Below, one piece after another: positions 35,779 through 44,194 of a stretch of DNA of 64,000 nucleotides (positions are counted from its first letter, which is position 1; each line of letters opens with the position of its first letter). Origin of the DNA: Blastococcus_B deserti (GTDB lineage Bacteria; Actinomycetota; Actinomycetes; Mycobacteriales; Geodermatophilaceae). A program made the position numbers and the translations under genes. The stretch covers positions 248,001 to 312,000 of the forward strand of contig NZ_JBHUHP010000001.1 in the NCBI RefSeq assembly GCF_042682525.1, written 5' to 3'. The notes under the pieces are model-generated. The model did not search any database and had not been told where the DNA came from. It saw only the letters and a program-made list of their open reading frames with translations.

Positions 35779-36914
35779 CGAACCGAGCCGCCCGCGCCGA
35801 GGTCGTGGTCGACCTGGACGCCATCGCCGCCAACACGGCCGTGCTGCGCGACCGGGTCGGCCGGCCGCTGATGGCCGTCGTCAAGGCCGACGGCTACGGC
35901 CACGGTCTGCTCCCCGCCGCCCGCGCGGTGCTCGCCGGCGGCGCCGACTTCCTCGGGGTCGCCGTCCTCGACGAGGCGCTGGCCCTGCGCGCCGCCGGGA
36001 TCACCGCGCCGGTGCTGTCCTGGCTGCACGGCCCCGGCACCGACTACGCCGCCGCGCTGGTCGCCGACGTCGAGGTGTCGGTCAACGCCGAGTGGGCCCT
36101 GGCCGAGGTGGTGGCCGCCGCGCGAGCGACCGGCGTGACCGCGCGGGTGCACCTCTTCGTCGACACCGGACTGTCCCGGGAGGGCGCCACGGCCGCCGAC
36201 TGGCCGGGCGTGGTGGCCGCGGCCGCCCGCGCGCAGGCCGACGGCGACGTGTCGGTGGTCGGCCTGTGGAGCCACATGGCCTACGCCGACGCGCCCACCC
36301 ACCCGACCATCGGCGCCCAGGTCCGCGTCTTCGAGGAGGCCGTCGACGTGGCGCGCCGGGCGGGCCTGACCGGCGCCGCGCTGCACCTGGCCAACTCCGC
36401 GGCGACGGTCGCCCTGCCGGAGACCTGGTACGACTTCGTCCGCCCGGGCGTCGCGCTGTACGGGCTGGACCCGCTCGGCGGGAACCCGGCCGACCACGGG
36501 CTGCGCCCGGCCATGACGGTGCGCGCCTCGATCGCCCTCACGAAGCGGGTGCCGGCGGGGGTCGGCGTGTCCTACGGCCACACCTACTTCCCGCAGACGG
36601 AGACGACGCTGGCGCTGGTGCCGGTGGGCTACGCCGACGGTGTCCCGCGCGCGGCGGGGAATTCCGCCCCGGTGCTGGCCGGGGGTGCCCAGCGCACCAT
36701 CGCCGGCCGGGTGTGCATGGACCAGTTCGTCCTGGACGTGGGCGACGCCGACGTCCACGAGGGGGACGAGGTCGTGCTCTGGGGCCCCGGGGACCGTGGT
36801 GAGCCGACGGCGCAGCAGTGGGCCGATGCCGTCGACACCATCCACTACGAGCTGGTGACGCGGATCGGCGGACGCTTCACCCGCCGGTACGTCGGCTCGG
36901 CGGGGGCGGTCTGA
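35775..36914 (+). CDS. alr: Alanine racemase
   Basis: PLP enzyme that makes D-alanine for peptidoglycan. 379 aa from GTG 35775. PLP Lys37 in AVVKADGYGHG; catalytic Tyr in GVSYGHTYFPQTETTLALVP; VRPGVALYGLDP and GRVCMDQFVLDVGD are further family segments. The frame stays open 1.3 kb upstream only as a shadow of nnr. Stop overlaps the next gene (TGATG). Confidence 0.96.
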   Translation: MTNRAARAEVVVDLDAIAANTAVLRDRVGRPLMAVVKADGYGHGLLPAARAVLAGGADFLGVAVLDEALALRAAGITAPVLSWLHGPGTDYAAALVADVEVSVNAEWALAEVVAAARATGVTARVHLFVDTGLSREGATAADWPGVVAAAARAQADGDVSVVGLWSHMAYADAPTHPTIGAQVRVFEEAVDVARRAGLTGAALHLANSAATVALPETWYDFVRPGVALYGLDPLGGNPADHGLRPAMTVRASIALTKRVPAGVGVSYGHTYFPQTETTLALVPVGYADGVPRAAGNSAPVLAGGAQRTIAGRVCMDQFVLDVGDADVHEGDEVVLWGPGDRGEPTAQQWADAVDTIHYELVTRIGGRFTRRYVGSAGAV

Positions 36915-38080
36915 TGGCCCGGCCCACGCGGCCGCCCACGCACGGTCGCGGGCGCACCGCCGGGGTCGTCGGCGCCGCCGTCGGCCTGGCGGCGGCCGGC
37001 ACCGCGCTCGGTGTGGGGCTGACCCGGATCGCCCGCCGTCGCGTGCGCGCCGCCGAGCTGGGCGCCGCCGGGGAGCGGGCCGCGGCGCTGTCGGCCGCCC
37101 AGCTGCGTGAGGACGACCCGCTCGGCACCGCCGGCCGGGCCGCCGACCGGACGGCGCTGGTCCAGGCCGACGACGGGGTGCTCCTGTCGGTCGAGGAGAT
37201 CGGGCCGCGGGACGCGCCCATGACCGTCGTCTTCGTGCACGGCTACACCCTCTCGATGGCGTCCTGGGCCTTCCAGCGGCGGTCGCTGGCCGCCGAGCTG
37301 GCGACGGCCAACGGTCACCGGCCCGACGCCCGCCTGGTCTTCTACGACCAGCGCGGTCACGGCTCGTCCGGCCGCGGGGCGCCGGAGCGATCGACCATCG
37401 AGCAGCTGGCCCGGGACCTGGACACCGTGCTCCGGATGCGGGTCCCCTCGGGGCCGGTCGTCCTGGTCGGTCACTCCATGGGCGGGATGACCATCATGGG
37501 ACTGGCCGCACTGCGACCGGAACTGTTCGGCACGAGGGTCGTCGGTGTCGCCCTGCTGTCCACGTCCAGCGGGCAGCTGGCCGAGCTGACGTTCGGCCTG
37601 CCGGAACTGCTCACCCGCGTGCGGGCGGCGGTGTTCCCCGTGGCGGCGTGGACGATGCGGCACCGGCCCGCCTTCGCCGAGCGGACCCGGGTCCTGGCCG
37701 CCGACCTCGTCTCCATGGTCACCCGCTCGCTGTCGTTCGCGTCGTCCGACGTGGATCCCGCGCTGGGCCGGTACGTGGACTCGATGATCGCCGGGACCCC
37801 GGTGGACGTGATCGCGGAGTTCTACCCGGCGCTGGCCGGGATGGACGAGATCGGCTCGCTGGAGCCGTTGCGCCGGGTGCCGACGCTCGTGCTCACCGGC
37901 GACAAGGACAAGATGATCCCGATGGAGCACAGCGAGCGCATCGTGGAGCGGCTCCCGGACGCGCGGTACGTCGTGGTCCCCGATGCCGGGCACCTCGTGC
38001 TCCTGGAGAAGTCGGACGAGGTGACCGGCGCCCTTGCGGCGTTCCTCCGCCGGCTCGCGGCGGGCGCATCGGCGCACTGA
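36914..38080 (+). CDS. Alpha/beta hydrolase, membrane-anchored
   Basis: 388 aa from ATG 36914. A hydrophobic segment (VVGAAVGLAAAGTALGVGL, about residues 17-35) after a basic N-terminus suggests an anchor. The hydrolase fold follows: VFVHGYTLSMASW (oxyanion), YDQRGHGSSGRG, nucleophile Ser in LVGHSMGGMTIMG, and VPDAGHLVLLEKSD with the His. Substrate unknown. alr, this hydrolase and tsaE are often neighbours in actinobacteria. Confidence 0.85.
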   Translation: MARPTRPPTHGRGRTAGVVGAAVGLAAAGTALGVGLTRIARRRVRAAELGAAGERAAALSAAQLREDDPLGTAGRAADRTALVQADDGVLLSVEEIGPRDAPMTVVFVHGYTLSMASWAFQRRSLAAELATANGHRPDARLVFYDQRGHGSSGRGAPERSTIEQLARDLDTVLRMRVPSGPVVLVGHSMGGMTIMGLAALRPELFGTRVVGVALLSTSSGQLAELTFGLPELLTRVRAAVFPVAAWTMRHRPAFAERTRVLAADLVSMVTRSLSFASSDVDPALGRYVDSMIAGTPVDVIAEFYPALAGMDEIGSLEPLRRVPTLVLTGDKDKMIPMEHSERIVERLPDARYVVVPDAGHLVLLEKSDEVTGALAAFLRRLAAGASAH

Positions 38081-38085
38081 GGCGC

Positions 38086-38739
38086 TCATCGGCCGCCGCC
38101 GTCACCACCACCGCCGCCCCCGCCCGCGTCGGTGCCCCCGCCCCTGCCTGCGAAGAAGGGATCGGAACGGGCCGCGTCGAGCCGTCGCCGGAGACCCACG
38201 GCCCGTTCCTTGGCGGTCGGTACGGGAAAGGCCTCGAAGAGCGAGGCCCGCAGCAGCGCGTCGTCGACCCCGTTCCGACCGTGCAGGGCCACCAGCACGG
38301 CACGGCCGCCGGCCCACGCCGGGTCCGTCGGCGGGCTCGCCAGGACGCTCCGCAGCACGCGGCGGCCGGCGGTCGTCGGCACCGGCGCCCGGTTCGCACG
38401 ACGCAGGACCGTGCCCCACCGGCTCACCAGTCCCTCGGCCACCAGCCGGCGGCCGACGGCCAGGATGCGGGTGTCGTCCCGGAGCCGCCACAGGATCACG
38501 TCCACCGAGCGATGGCCGCGGGTGCCGACGGCGTCGAGCACCGCGGCCTCGACCGGGTGCCGGCGGGCCGGCTCCGCGACGGCGAGCTGGCCCGGCGCGT
38601 GCACCCGGACGCGGCCGGCCTCGACCATCGCGACGAGGGCGGAGTCGACGAGCCGGGCCAATCCGCCGGCGAGGTAGGCGATGTCGTAGAGGTCCAGGTC
38701 GCACGGGCCCAGCGGCGGCGCCGCGCCGGATGTCGTCAT
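38086..38739 (-). CDS. TIGR04222-like domain protein with Gly-rich tail
   Basis: 217 aa. LDLYDIAYLAGGLARLVDSA and RHPVEAAVLDAVGTRGHRSV resemble the TIGR04222 family of actinobacteria. The protein ends in a run of Gly with Asp and Arg (GGGGGGGDGGGR), as members of that family often do. No clear membrane helix here, although many members have them. Function unknown. It is the only minus-strand gene in the alr-tsaD stretch, and nearly abuts the hydrolase stop. Confidence 0.6.
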   Translation of the reverse strand: MTTSGAAPPLGPCDLDLYDIAYLAGGLARLVDSALVAMVEAGRVRVHAPGQLAVAEPARRHPVEAAVLDAVGTRGHRSVDVILWRLRDDTRILAVGRRLVAEGLVSRWGTVLRRANRAPVPTTAGRRVLRSVLASPPTDPAWAGGRAVLVALHGRNGVDDALLRASLFEAFPVPTAKERAVGLRRRLDAARSDPFFAGRGGGTDAGGGGGGGDGGGR

Positions 38740-38841
38740 GACCGGCCGCCCTTCCGGCGGAGAGGAGAACGCGCCCGCGAGGACGGTCCCACTGGGTGGC
38801 GCCCGGGGGAAGCGCCGGAGGGTCCTCGTTAGGGTGCGGGG

Positions 38842-39471
38842 GTGGCCGACCCCCGACCGCCCCGGTTCGACGCCTCGGCCGACGAGGTGGCCCGCGTCGC
38901 GGCCGCGGCACCCGACTGGGCGGCCCTCGCCGCGGCGGCGCGGCCGTGCGTCGCCTGTCCCGAGCTGGCCGCCACCCGGCAGCACGTGGTCGTCGGCGAC
39001 GTGCCGCTCACCGGACGGCCGCGGTTCGCGCTGGTCGGCGAGGCGCCGGGCGCGCAGGAGGACGAGACCGGCCGGCCGTTCGTCGGCCGGTCAGGCGCGC
39101 TGCTGGACGAGCTCCTCGCCGAGGCCGGTCTGGACCGGGCCGAGGCCGCCGTGCTCAACGTCGTGAAGTGCCGGCCCCCGGGCAACCGCACGCCGAAGGC
39201 CGCCGAGGTGGCGCGCTGCAGCGGATGGCTCCGGCGCCAGCTCGAGCTGCTCGACCCACCGGTCGTCGTGGCCCTGGGCCTCTCGGCCGCGAAGTGGTTC
39301 CTGGGGCCGCGGACGGTCCTGGCGCAGGTGCGCGCCCGGCCGCACCCGGTGGAGGGGCGCGCCGTCTGGGCGACCTACCACCCGTCGGCCGCCATCCGGT
39401 TCGGCCCGAACGGCGCTCCGCGGGCCGGGCTGCTGGCCGATCTCACCGCCGTCGCAGGGACGCTGGCGTGA
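38842..39471 (+). CDS. Uracil-DNA glycosylase, family 4/5-like
   Basis: Excises uracil from DNA. 209 aa with CVACPELAATRQHVV, LVGEAPGAQEDETGRPFVGR, NVVKCRPPGNRTPKAAEVAR and TYHPSAAIR. The four cysteines (two in CVAC, one in VKC, one in ARC) fit the [4Fe-4S] site of the thermophile-type UDGs. GTG start. Its stop overlaps tsaE (GTGA). Confidence 0.87.
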   Translation: MADPRPPRFDASADEVARVAAAAPDWAALAAAARPCVACPELAATRQHVVVGDVPLTGRPRFALVGEAPGAQEDETGRPFVGRSGALLDELLAEAGLDRAEAAVLNVVKCRPPGNRTPKAAEVARCSGWLRRQLELLDPPVVVALGLSAAKWFLGPRTVLAQVRARPHPVEGRAVWATYHPSAAIRFGPNGAPRAGLLADLTAVAGTLA

Positions 39472-39920
39472 GGCGGGAGCACGTCCTGCCGACACCGGAG
39501 GCGACGCACGCCCTCGGCCGGGAGCTCGCCGGGCTGCTGCGGCCGGGCGACCTGGTGGTCCTCGTCGGACCCCTGGGTGCCGGGAAGACGGCCCTCACCC
39601 AGGGCATCGGCGCGGGGCTCGGCGTCCGCGAGCCGGTCACCTCGCCCACCTTCGTCATCGCCCGCGTGCACCGGGACGGGCGCGTGCCGCTCCTGCACGT
39701 CGACGCCTACCGGCTGGGCGGGGTCGCCGACGTCGACGACCTCGACCTCGACGCCTCGACCGGGGAGTCGGTCACCGTCGTCGAGTGGGGGCAGGGGCTG
39801 GTGGAGCAGCTGGCCGACGAGCACCTGGAGATCCGGCTCGACCGGCGCGACGACGACGTCCGGACCGCGCTGCTCGTCCCCCGGGGACCCGGCTGGGAGC
39901 AGCGGCTCGCCGCCGCCTGA
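39468..39920 (+). CDS. tsaE: tRNA threonylcarbamoyladenosine biosynthesis ATPase TsaE
   Basis: ATPase that supports the TsaBD complex in t6A37 synthesis. 150 aa from GTG 39468. Walker A GPLGAGKTALTQGIGAGLG at about 35-53, TSPTFVIARVH, HVDAYRL and VEWGQGLVEQL. Overlaps the UDG stop. Confidence 0.94.
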   Translation: MRREHVLPTPEATHALGRELAGLLRPGDLVVLVGPLGAGKTALTQGIGAGLGVREPVTSPTFVIARVHRDGRVPLLHVDAYRLGGVADVDDLDLDASTGESVTVVEWGQGLVEQLADEHLEIRLDRRDDDVRTALLVPRGPGWEQRLAAA

Positions 39921-39955
39921 GTCGACCGGACGGCGGCTCGGTAACGTGGTCGGAC

Positions 39956-40594
39956 GTGCTCGTCCTCGCGCTCGACACCGCCACTCCGACGCTCGTCGCC
40001 GGGCTGGCGCGCTGGTCGCCGGGCGCCGGGACGGAGGTCCTCGCCGAGCGCACCCTGCCCTCGGGCAACCGGCACGCCGAGCTGCTCACCCCGGCGATCC
40101 AGGACCTCCTGGCCGACGCCGGGACGACGATGGCCGACGTGGACGCGGTCGTGACCGGGCTGGGCCCCGGCCCGTTCACCGGGCTGCGGGTCGGGGTGGT
40201 CACCGCCGCGGCGCTCGCCGACGCGCGCGTCCTGCCGGTCGTCGGTGTCTGCTCGCTGGACGCGATCGGCGCGGGAGCGCGGACGGTGGTGACCGACGCC
40301 CGCCGCAAGGAGATCTACTGGGCGGCGTACGACGCCGACGGGACCCGCACCGAGGGGCCGGCGGTCGTCCGGCCGGAGGAGCTGGGCCGCCCCGGGCCGT
40401 TCGTGGGCGATCCCGCCTTCGCCGCCCGGCTGGGTGCGGAGGTCGTCCCGGCGGACGTGACGACTGCGGGCCTGCTGCGCGCGGCCGGTCCCCAGCTGGC
40501 CGACCCCTCGTCGGCCGGGCCGCTGGTCCCGCTGTACCTGCGCCGCCCGGACGCCACCCCGCCGACGGTGATCAAGGCGGTGTCGAAGTCGTGA
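39956..40594 (+). CDS. tsaB: tRNA threonylcarbamoyladenosine biosynthesis protein TsaB
   Basis: Inactive ASKHA paralogue that dimerises with TsaD. 212 aa from GTG 39956: MLVLALDTATPTLVAGLARW, TGLGPGPFTGLRVGVVTAAA and DARRKEIYWAAYD. TAACGT at 39942-39947 ends eight bases before GTG and no ribosome binding site is present, so a leaderless transcript is possible, alongside read-through from tsaE. Confidence 0.92.
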   Translation: MLVLALDTATPTLVAGLARWSPGAGTEVLAERTLPSGNRHAELLTPAIQDLLADAGTTMADVDAVVTGLGPGPFTGLRVGVVTAAALADARVLPVVGVCSLDAIGAGARTVVTDARRKEIYWAAYDADGTRTEGPAVVRPEELGRPGPFVGDPAFAARLGAEVVPADVTTAGLLRAAGPQLADPSSAGPLVPLYLRRPDATPPTVIKAVSKS

Positions 40595-40671
40595 GCCAGC
40601 TCGCGAGCCCGGCACGGGGCGCGGCCCGGCCCGGCAGGCGGCTGACGAGCGCCGGCGAGGACCACGCATGA
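40591..40671 (+). CDS. 26-codon bridging mini-ORF between tsaB and rimI
   Basis: GTG at 40591 overlaps the tsaB stop (GTGA) and its TGA overlaps the rimI ATG (ATGA), spanning the 73-base gap exactly. Predicted peptide is basic and Ala/Gly/Arg-rich (MSQLASPARGAARPGRRLTS, then AGEDHA). The CGAGGACCACGC preceding rimI is also a ribosome binding site and resembles the sequence before the response regulator at 55497. Probably serves coupling, not a product. Confidence 0.4.
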   Translation: MSQLASPARGAARPGRRLTSAGEDHA

Positions 40672-41183
40672 CGGTGACCCTGCGGCCCATGACGGTCGCC
40701 GACCTGCCGGCCGTGATGCGGCTGGAGGAGGAGCTCTTCGCCCCCGACACCTGGACCGAGGCGATGTACCGCGACGAGCTCTCCCGTGCCGACACCCGCT
40801 ACTACCTGGTGGCCGAGTTCGACGTCACCGGGGACGAGGACGAGCCGGTCGGCGGGCCCCCGGTCCTGGTCGGCTACGGCGGGCTCATCGCCTACGACGA
40901 CGAGGCGCACGTGGCCACCCTCGGCGTCGCCACCGCGCTGCAGGGCGAGGGGATCGGCTCGCTGCTGCTCGACGCGCTCCTGGCCGAGGCGGACAGGCGC
41001 AGCCCCGTCGTCCTGCTGGAGGTCCGGGCCGACAACGAGCGCGCCCAGCACCTGTACCGGCGCCGCGGATTCGTCGAGATCGGCCGCCGGCGCGGCTACT
41101 ACCAGCCCAGCGGCGCCGACGCCGTCGTCATGAGACGCAAGCGGGTGCGGGCCCTGAGCCGAACGGGAGGCGGACGTGGCTGA
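40668..41183 (+). CDS. rimI: Ribosomal protein S18-alanine N-acetyltransferase
   Basis: GNAT-fold acetyltransferase. 171 aa: VTLRPMTVADLPAVMRLEEE, LGVATALQGEGIGSLLLDAL (acetyl-CoA P-loop), and LEVRADNERAQHLYRRRGF. The position between tsaB and tsaD matches the mycobacterial operon; the true acceptor protein is not established from sequence. Last eight bases overlap tsaD. Confidence 0.9.
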   Translation: MTVTLRPMTVADLPAVMRLEEELFAPDTWTEAMYRDELSRADTRYYLVAEFDVTGDEDEPVGGPPVLVGYGGLIAYDDEAHVATLGVATALQGEGIGSLLLDALLAEADRRSPVVLLEVRADNERAQHLYRRRGFVEIGRRRGYYQPSGADAVVMRRKRVRALSRTGGGRG

Positions 41184-42270
41184 TCGCGTGGGCGGGGAAC
41201 CGCTGGTCCTCGGCTTCGAGACCTCGTGCGACGAGACCGGGGTGGGCCTCGTCCGCGGGCACACCCTGCTCGCCGACGCCCTGGCCACCTCCGTGGACGA
41301 GCACGAGCGCTTCGGCGGGGTCGTTCCGGAGATCGCCTCGCGGGCGCACCTGGAGGCGATGGTCCCGACGGTGCACCGCGCGCTCGCCGACGCCGGCGCG
41401 ACCATCGACGACGTCGACGCGGTCGCCGTCACCTCGGGTCCCGGACTCACCGGCGCGCTCCTGGTGGGCGTCGCGGCGGCCAAGGCCTACGCGCTGGCGC
41501 TGGGCAAGCCGCTCTACGGGGTCAACCACCTGGCCGCGCACGTCGCCGTCGACGAATTGCAGCACGGGCCGCTGGCCGAGCCCTCGATCGCCCTGCTGGT
41601 CTCGGGCGGGCACAGCTCGCTGCTGCTCGTGCCCGACCTCGCCCAGGACGTGCAGTCGCTGGGGCGCACCGTCGACGACGCCGCGGGGGAGGCGTTCGAC
41701 AAGGTGGCGCGCGTGCTGGGCCTGCCGTTCCCCGGTGGCCCGCCGATCGACCGCGCCGCGCGCGAGGGCGACCCGGCGGCGATCGCCTTCCCGCGTGGCC
41801 TGACCGGCCCACGCGACCCGGTCTACGACTTCTCCTTCTCCGGCCTCAAGACGGCCGTGGCCCGCTGGGTGGAGGCGCGGCAGCGAGCGGGGGAACCGGT
41901 GCCGGTGGCCGACGTCGCGGCTTCCTTCCAGGAGGCGGTCGCCGACGTGCTGACGAGGAAGGCCGTTCGCGCCTGCCAGGACCACGGCGTCGACCACCTG
42001 GTGCTCGGGGGCGGGGTGGCGGCCAACTCCCGGCTCCGGGCCCTCGCCGAGGAGCGATGCGCGGCCGCGGGGATCGTCCTCCGCGTACCCAGCCCCCGCC
42101 TGTGCACCGACAACGGTGCCATGGTGGCGGCCCTGGGCTCGAGGCTGGTGGCCTCCGGGGTCGCGCCGTCCTCGGCGGACCTGGGCGCCGACAGCTCGCT
42201 GCCGGTCGAGGTCGTCAGTCGAAGGACCACCCTTCCCCCCACGCCTCGCACGCTCGGCGCGGGCCTCTGA
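41176..42270 (+). CDS. tsaD: tRNA N6-adenosine threonylcarbamoyltransferase TsaD, with repeat-derived C-terminus
   Basis: Transfers the threonylcarbamoyl group to A37 of ANN-decoding tRNAs. 364 aa from GTG 41176. ASKHA core: LGFETSCDETGVGLV, metal His pair in RAHLEAMVPTVH, YGVNHLAAHVAV, LLVSGGHSSLLLV, FPGGPPIDRAAREG and VLGGGVAANSRLRALAEERC. The conserved protein ends near DSSLPVEVVS; the last 16 residues (RRTTLPPTPRTLGAGL) are encoded by a palindromic element after an apparent TGA-to-CGA stop loss at 42220. Confidence 0.95.
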   Translation: MADRVGGEPLVLGFETSCDETGVGLVRGHTLLADALATSVDEHERFGGVVPEIASRAHLEAMVPTVHRALADAGATIDDVDAVAVTSGPGLTGALLVGVAAAKAYALALGKPLYGVNHLAAHVAVDELQHGPLAEPSIALLVSGGHSSLLLVPDLAQDVQSLGRTVDDAAGEAFDKVARVLGLPFPGGPPIDRAAREGDPAAIAFPRGLTGPRDPVYDFSFSGLKTAVARWVEARQRAGEPVPVADVAASFQEAVADVLTRKAVRACQDHGVDHLVLGGGVAANSRLRALAEERCAAAGIVLRVPSPRLCTDNGAMVAALGSRLVASGVAPSSADLGADSSLPVEVVSRRTTLPPTPRTLGAGL

Positions 42271-42290
42271 AGGCCGTTCCAGCACGTCAC
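42220..42290 (+). repeat. Palindromic element, copy 11 (overlaps the tsaD 3-prime end)
   Basis: CGAAGGACCACCCTTCCCCC, then inner hairpin CGCCTCGCACGCTCGGCGCG, CCTCTGAAGG and CCGTTCCAGCACGTCAC. Other copies start TGA or TAA in place of CGA. The right outer arm has lost about four bases (AAGG in place of AAGGGTGG). tsaD now stops at TGA 42268-42270 inside the element. Confidence 0.85.
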
Positions 42291-42324
42291 CAGGCTCGGG
42301 GCGAGCCGCCGGACGGGCCTCGGC

Positions 42325-43575
42325 TCACTGCGGGTCGCAGACCAGCACCGTCGGGGTGCCGGCCGCACGGGTGACCACGACGACGGCCCACTCGCTGCCG
42401 GGCCCTCGCAGCTGCCGGGCGAGCGTCTCGGGCTCGACGGGGGAGCCGCGCTTCTTGACCACCACCCGCCCGATCCCGCGGGCGCGCAGGTGCGCCCGCA
42501 GCCTCTTGAGGTTGAACGGCAGCACGTCGGCGATCCGGTAGGAGCGCACCCAGGGGTCGTCGGTGCGCGCGTCGGAGGTCAGGTAGGCGATCGTCGGGTC
42601 GACCAGCGTCGCGCCGAGGCGCGCGGCGACCGAGGCCACCAGCCCCGAGCGGATGGCCGCCGGGTCGGGTTCGTGCAGCCACTGCCGGACCGGGCCCCAC
42701 GGCGCCGGCCCGGGGTCCTCCCCGGCGGTCAGCTCGTGCACCGCGCCGTCGCGCACCAGGGTCGCCCGCCGCCATGTCTCCGACACCGCCGGCCCCCACA
42801 GCAGGGCCTCGACGATCGAGCCGGCGACCGACACCCACTCGGCCTCCACCCCGGCGGGCACGCGGTCGTGGTCGAGCCCGGGAGCCACCTTGACGACCGT
42901 GGCCGGCACGCGGTCGAGCAGGGCGGCCACGGTCGACCAGGGAGGGGACCACCGGTCCGGATCCAGCTGGCGCCGTCCCCCGGCGCGGCGGGCGGGATCG
43001 AGCACGGCGGCGGCGCATCCCGCCACCCGCCCGTCCCCGGCGGCGGCCACCAGGTCGACGACGTCGGCGGCGACCACCCGCACCCGATCGGCCACGCCCA
43101 GGGCCTCGGCGTTGGCGGCGGTCAGCTCGCGGGCCACCGGATCGCGGTCCACCGCCACCACCGACGCCCCCGCGCGGGCCAGCGCGATCGTGTCCGTGCC
43201 CGCCGCGCATCCCAGGTCGGCGACGGTCGAGGAGCCGGCGGACAGCAGCCGCGCGGCCCGCCGGGAGGCCAGCTCCGGGCGCCCGGCCTGCTCCAGGGTG
43301 CCGGCGGTCAGGAGGAGGACGTCGGCGTCGGCGCCGAAGACGGGCCGGGCGCGGGCACGCAGGCGGGCGAGTTCCCAGGCGGGGCCGGCGTGCTCCGGGC
43401 CCACCTCCCCGCGGAGCCGGTCGAGGCCCGGCAGCAGGTCGACCCCGGCGGCGAGCAGCTCGCCGGCCAGCCGTGTCGCCGCCGTCCCCTCCGGGCCGCG
43501 CAGCCAGCGCAGCACGGCGATGGCCGCGTCCTCGGGCAGGTCGTCCGCGAGGTCCTCGGCAGGGTCGGTCGGCAC
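42325..43575 (-). CDS. SAM-dependent methyltransferase with THUMP-like domain
   Basis: 416 aa from GTG 43575 (MPTDPAEDLADDLPEDAAIA). Residues around 140-160 give motif I VADLGCAAGTDTIALARAGA, with VVAVDRDPVA as motif II. The C-terminal SYRIADVLPFNLKRLRAHLR and VVVKKRGSPVEP match the THUMP-like domain of actinobacterial class I methyltransferases. Target, perhaps an RNA, unknown. A longer start (43656) would run into the CIRCE operator and is rejected. Divergent from groES. Confidence 0.85.
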   Translation of the reverse strand: MPTDPAEDLADDLPEDAAIAVLRWLRGPEGTAATRLAGELLAAGVDLLPGLDRLRGEVGPEHAGPAWELARLRARARPVFGADADVLLLTAGTLEQAGRPELASRRAARLLSAGSSTVADLGCAAGTDTIALARAGASVVAVDRDPVARELTAANAEALGVADRVRVVAADVVDLVAAAGDGRVAGCAAAVLDPARRAGGRRQLDPDRWSPPWSTVAALLDRVPATVVKVAPGLDHDRVPAGVEAEWVSVAGSIVEALLWGPAVSETWRRATLVRDGAVHELTAGEDPGPAPWGPVRQWLHEPDPAAIRSGLVASVAARLGATLVDPTIAYLTSDARTDDPWVRSYRIADVLPFNLKRLRAHLRARGIGRVVVKKRGSPVEPETLARQLRGPGSEWAVVVVTRAAGTPTVLVCDPQ

Positions 43576-43621
43576 CCGGCAAGCCTGGCGCAGCCCTCCG
43601 CTCGCCCACTCGGGGGCCCGG

Positions 43622-43655
43622 TTGAGCGGCTGGCACTCTCCTGAGTAGAGTGCCA
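43622..43655 (+). promoter_or_regulatory. groES promoter with CIRCE operator (HrcA site)
   Basis: TGGCACTC (43631-43638), nine bases, GAGTGCCA (43648-43655): the CIRCE palindrome bound by HrcA, differing from the consensus TTAGCACTC only at the outer positions. A promoter TTGAGC (43622-43627), 18 bases, TAGAGT (43646-43651) overlaps it, so HrcA would block polymerase. This predicts heat-shock control of groES. hrcA is not in the window. Confidence 0.9.
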
Positions 43656-43762
43656 ATCGACACGGGCTGGCGCCCGACCCCCGCGACGGCGGGTGCCCGG
43701 ATCCCGTGCCACAGCATCAGAACATCCACCAGCCGTCCGACACCGAAGGGGGCGTCGCCGAC

Positions 43763-44071
43763 GTGACGACCGCTACCAAGGTCAGCATCAAGCCGCTGGA
43801 GGACCGGGTCGTGGTCCAGGCCAACGAGGCCGAGACCACCACCGCCTCCGGCCTAGTCATCCCGGACACCGCCAAGGAGAAGCCGCAGGAGGGCACGGTC
43901 ATCGCCGTGGGCCCCGGTCGCATCGACGACAACGGCAACCGCGTTCCGCTCGACGTGAACGTCGGCGACGTGGTCATCTACTCGAAGTACGGCGGCACCG
44001 AGGTCAAGTACGGCGGCGAGGAGTACCTCGTGCTCTCCGCCCGCGACCTGCTCGCCGTCGTGGAGAAGTAG
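43763..44071 (+). CDS. groES: Co-chaperonin GroES
   Basis: Lid of the GroEL folding chamber. 102 aa from GTG 43763: MTTATKVSIKPLEDRVVVQA, the mobile-loop region ETTTASGLVIPDTAKEKPQE and VIYSKYGGTEVKYGGEEYLV. An in-frame ATG at 43706 would add 19 non-conserved residues. CIRCE-regulated. Stop TAG runs straight into a palindromic element. Confidence 0.97.
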   Translation: MTTATKVSIKPLEDRVVVQANEAETTTASGLVIPDTAKEKPQEGTVIAVGPGRIDDNGNRVPLDVNVGDVVIYSKYGGTEVKYGGEEYLVLSARDLLAVVEK

Positions 44072-44192
44072 AAGGACCCCGTCGCCCCCCACCGCAGAAN
44101 NNNNNNNNNNNNNNNNNNNNNNNNNNNNNNGGCGGGACCCGGGACGGGGCCGTCAGCGGGGCCCTGCGACAGGGCCGTTCCAGCACCTCACG
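44069..44192 (+). repeat. Palindromic element, copy 12, with assembly gap (groES-groEL)
   Basis: TAGAAGGACCCCGTCGCCCC, then 31 Ns (44100-44130) where the inner hairpin should be, then GGGACCCGGGACGGGGCCG and a second tail-like segment GCGACAGGGCCGTTCCAGCACCTCAC (44165-44190, given here for its GGCCGTTCCAGCACC core). There may be two fused copies. The gap very likely reflects the hairpin. Confidence 0.8.
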
Positions 44193-44194
44193 AG

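Noticed and set aside
41128..42285. 385-codon minus-strand ORF opposite tsaD
   Set aside because: Shadow ORF with His/Arg-rich composition. Its start lies in the palindromic element, which creates similar spurious N-termini elsewhere.
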